Source of the DNA: Herpetosiphon giganteus
GTDB lineage: Bacteria; Chloroflexota; Chloroflexia; Chloroflexales; Herpetosiphonaceae
Direction: 5' to 3'
Assembly (NCBI RefSeq): GCF_016907925.1
Contig: NZ_JAFBCZ010000006.1
Span: 1 to 64,000 of the forward strand
DNA length: 64,000 nucleotides
Shown here one piece after another: positions 63,915-64,000 of the stretch. The notes beneath the pieces were generated by a model. The model was not told the DNA's origin. It saw only the letters and a list, made by a program, of their open reading frames with translations, and did no database searches. Position 1 is the first letter of the stretch; the number at the start of each line of letters is the position of its first letter. A program made the position numbers and the translations under genes.

Positions 63915-64000
63915 ATGTATCTCGCACCTGCTGCGTATACCCCTAGCAAAATTCCGTGGTGGCAACGCTTGATTTTGGGTTGGTATTTGCCCGCTAGTCT
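63915..64000 (+). CDS. Partial gene at the window edge, unknown
   Basis: An open frame begins at ATG 63915 after ATGGAG and runs past the end of the window. The 28 visible residues, MYLAPAAYTPSKIPWWQRL followed by ILGWYLPAS, look like the start of a membrane-associated or PAP2/kinase-like protein, but no call can be made on this length. Confidence 0.5.
   Translation, partial: MYLAPAAYTPSKIPWWQRLILGWYLPAS

Overview
The window looks like chromosomal DNA of a filamentous gliding Chloroflexota bacterium, most like Herpetosiphon. This is an inference from gene content and style, not a database match. Supporting signs are secreted proteins rich in Thr-Pro linkers, large GAF-domain sensor kinases, a MoxR/DUF58/DUF4129 set, an MglA-like small GTPase next to a DUF4388 protein, an Asp-type MurA, moderate G+C in genes, and dense mosaics of short repeats between genes. 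About 54 protein genes and one tRNA (Val, CAC) can be supported. I see no rRNA, CRISPR array, transposase gene or prophage.

Layout. 0.5-4.0 kb: a secreted kelch-propeller protein and two glycosyltransferases. 4.4-4.9 kb: a lone SMI1/KNR4 gene between two 116-bp direct repeats. 5.1-10.5 kb: a tightly packed PhoB/PhoR-type two-component system, MoxR ATPase, DUF58 and DUF4129 operon, ending tail to tail on a small NACHT-like gene with a broken P-loop. 11.6-18.2 kb: glycerol kinase with an AraC regulator, a SnoaL-like protein, a diguanylate cyclase, an MFS pump and a LuxE-like acyl-activating enzyme. 18.7-28.6 kb: a DUF1295 membrane enzyme, a GT39-like protein, hemolysin III, PEP carboxylase, a 4-hydroxybutyrate CoA-transferase type enzyme and DNA ligase LigA. 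28.9-33.7 kb: an AT-rich orphan gene, RtcB RNA ligase, a two-domain VOC dioxygenase, two diverged tandem membrane paralogues and tRNA-Val.

34-47.9 kb: a tiny hydrophobic protein, a kinase/regulator pair, a DUF697 protein, MurA, an NtrC-type regulator, enoyl-CoA hydratase, DUF427, MnmA, small membrane proteins, DUF1385, DUF4388, the small GTPase and DUF1152. 48.4-59.8 kb: a minus-strand run of MazG, a PpiC lipoprotein, GlyA, a four-GAF hybrid kinase, a second enoyl-CoA hydratase, a zinc-ribbon membrane protein, PlsX and a DUF2330 protein. 60-64 kb: two overlapping GNAT acetyltransferases, a secreted HExxH metalloprotease with a ricin-type lectin tail, and the start of one more gene.

The least ordinary material lies between genes. 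Nearly every long spacer is a patchwork of the same few degenerate modules: TTCGTG-rich nonamers, ACATAGAGC units, GGATGAA heptamers, GTCAAAA/GTCAGAG units, GGCTATCGGA hairpins, and an approximately 130-260 bp fold-back element with CCCTCACCCC...GGGGTGAGGG arms and GGTTCAT ends. The modules appear in both orientations and sometimes supply the last codons of genes. Genes inside this mosaic tend to be single accessory genes (SMI1/KNR4, the AT-rich orphan), which suggests that repeats help gain, loss and shuffling.
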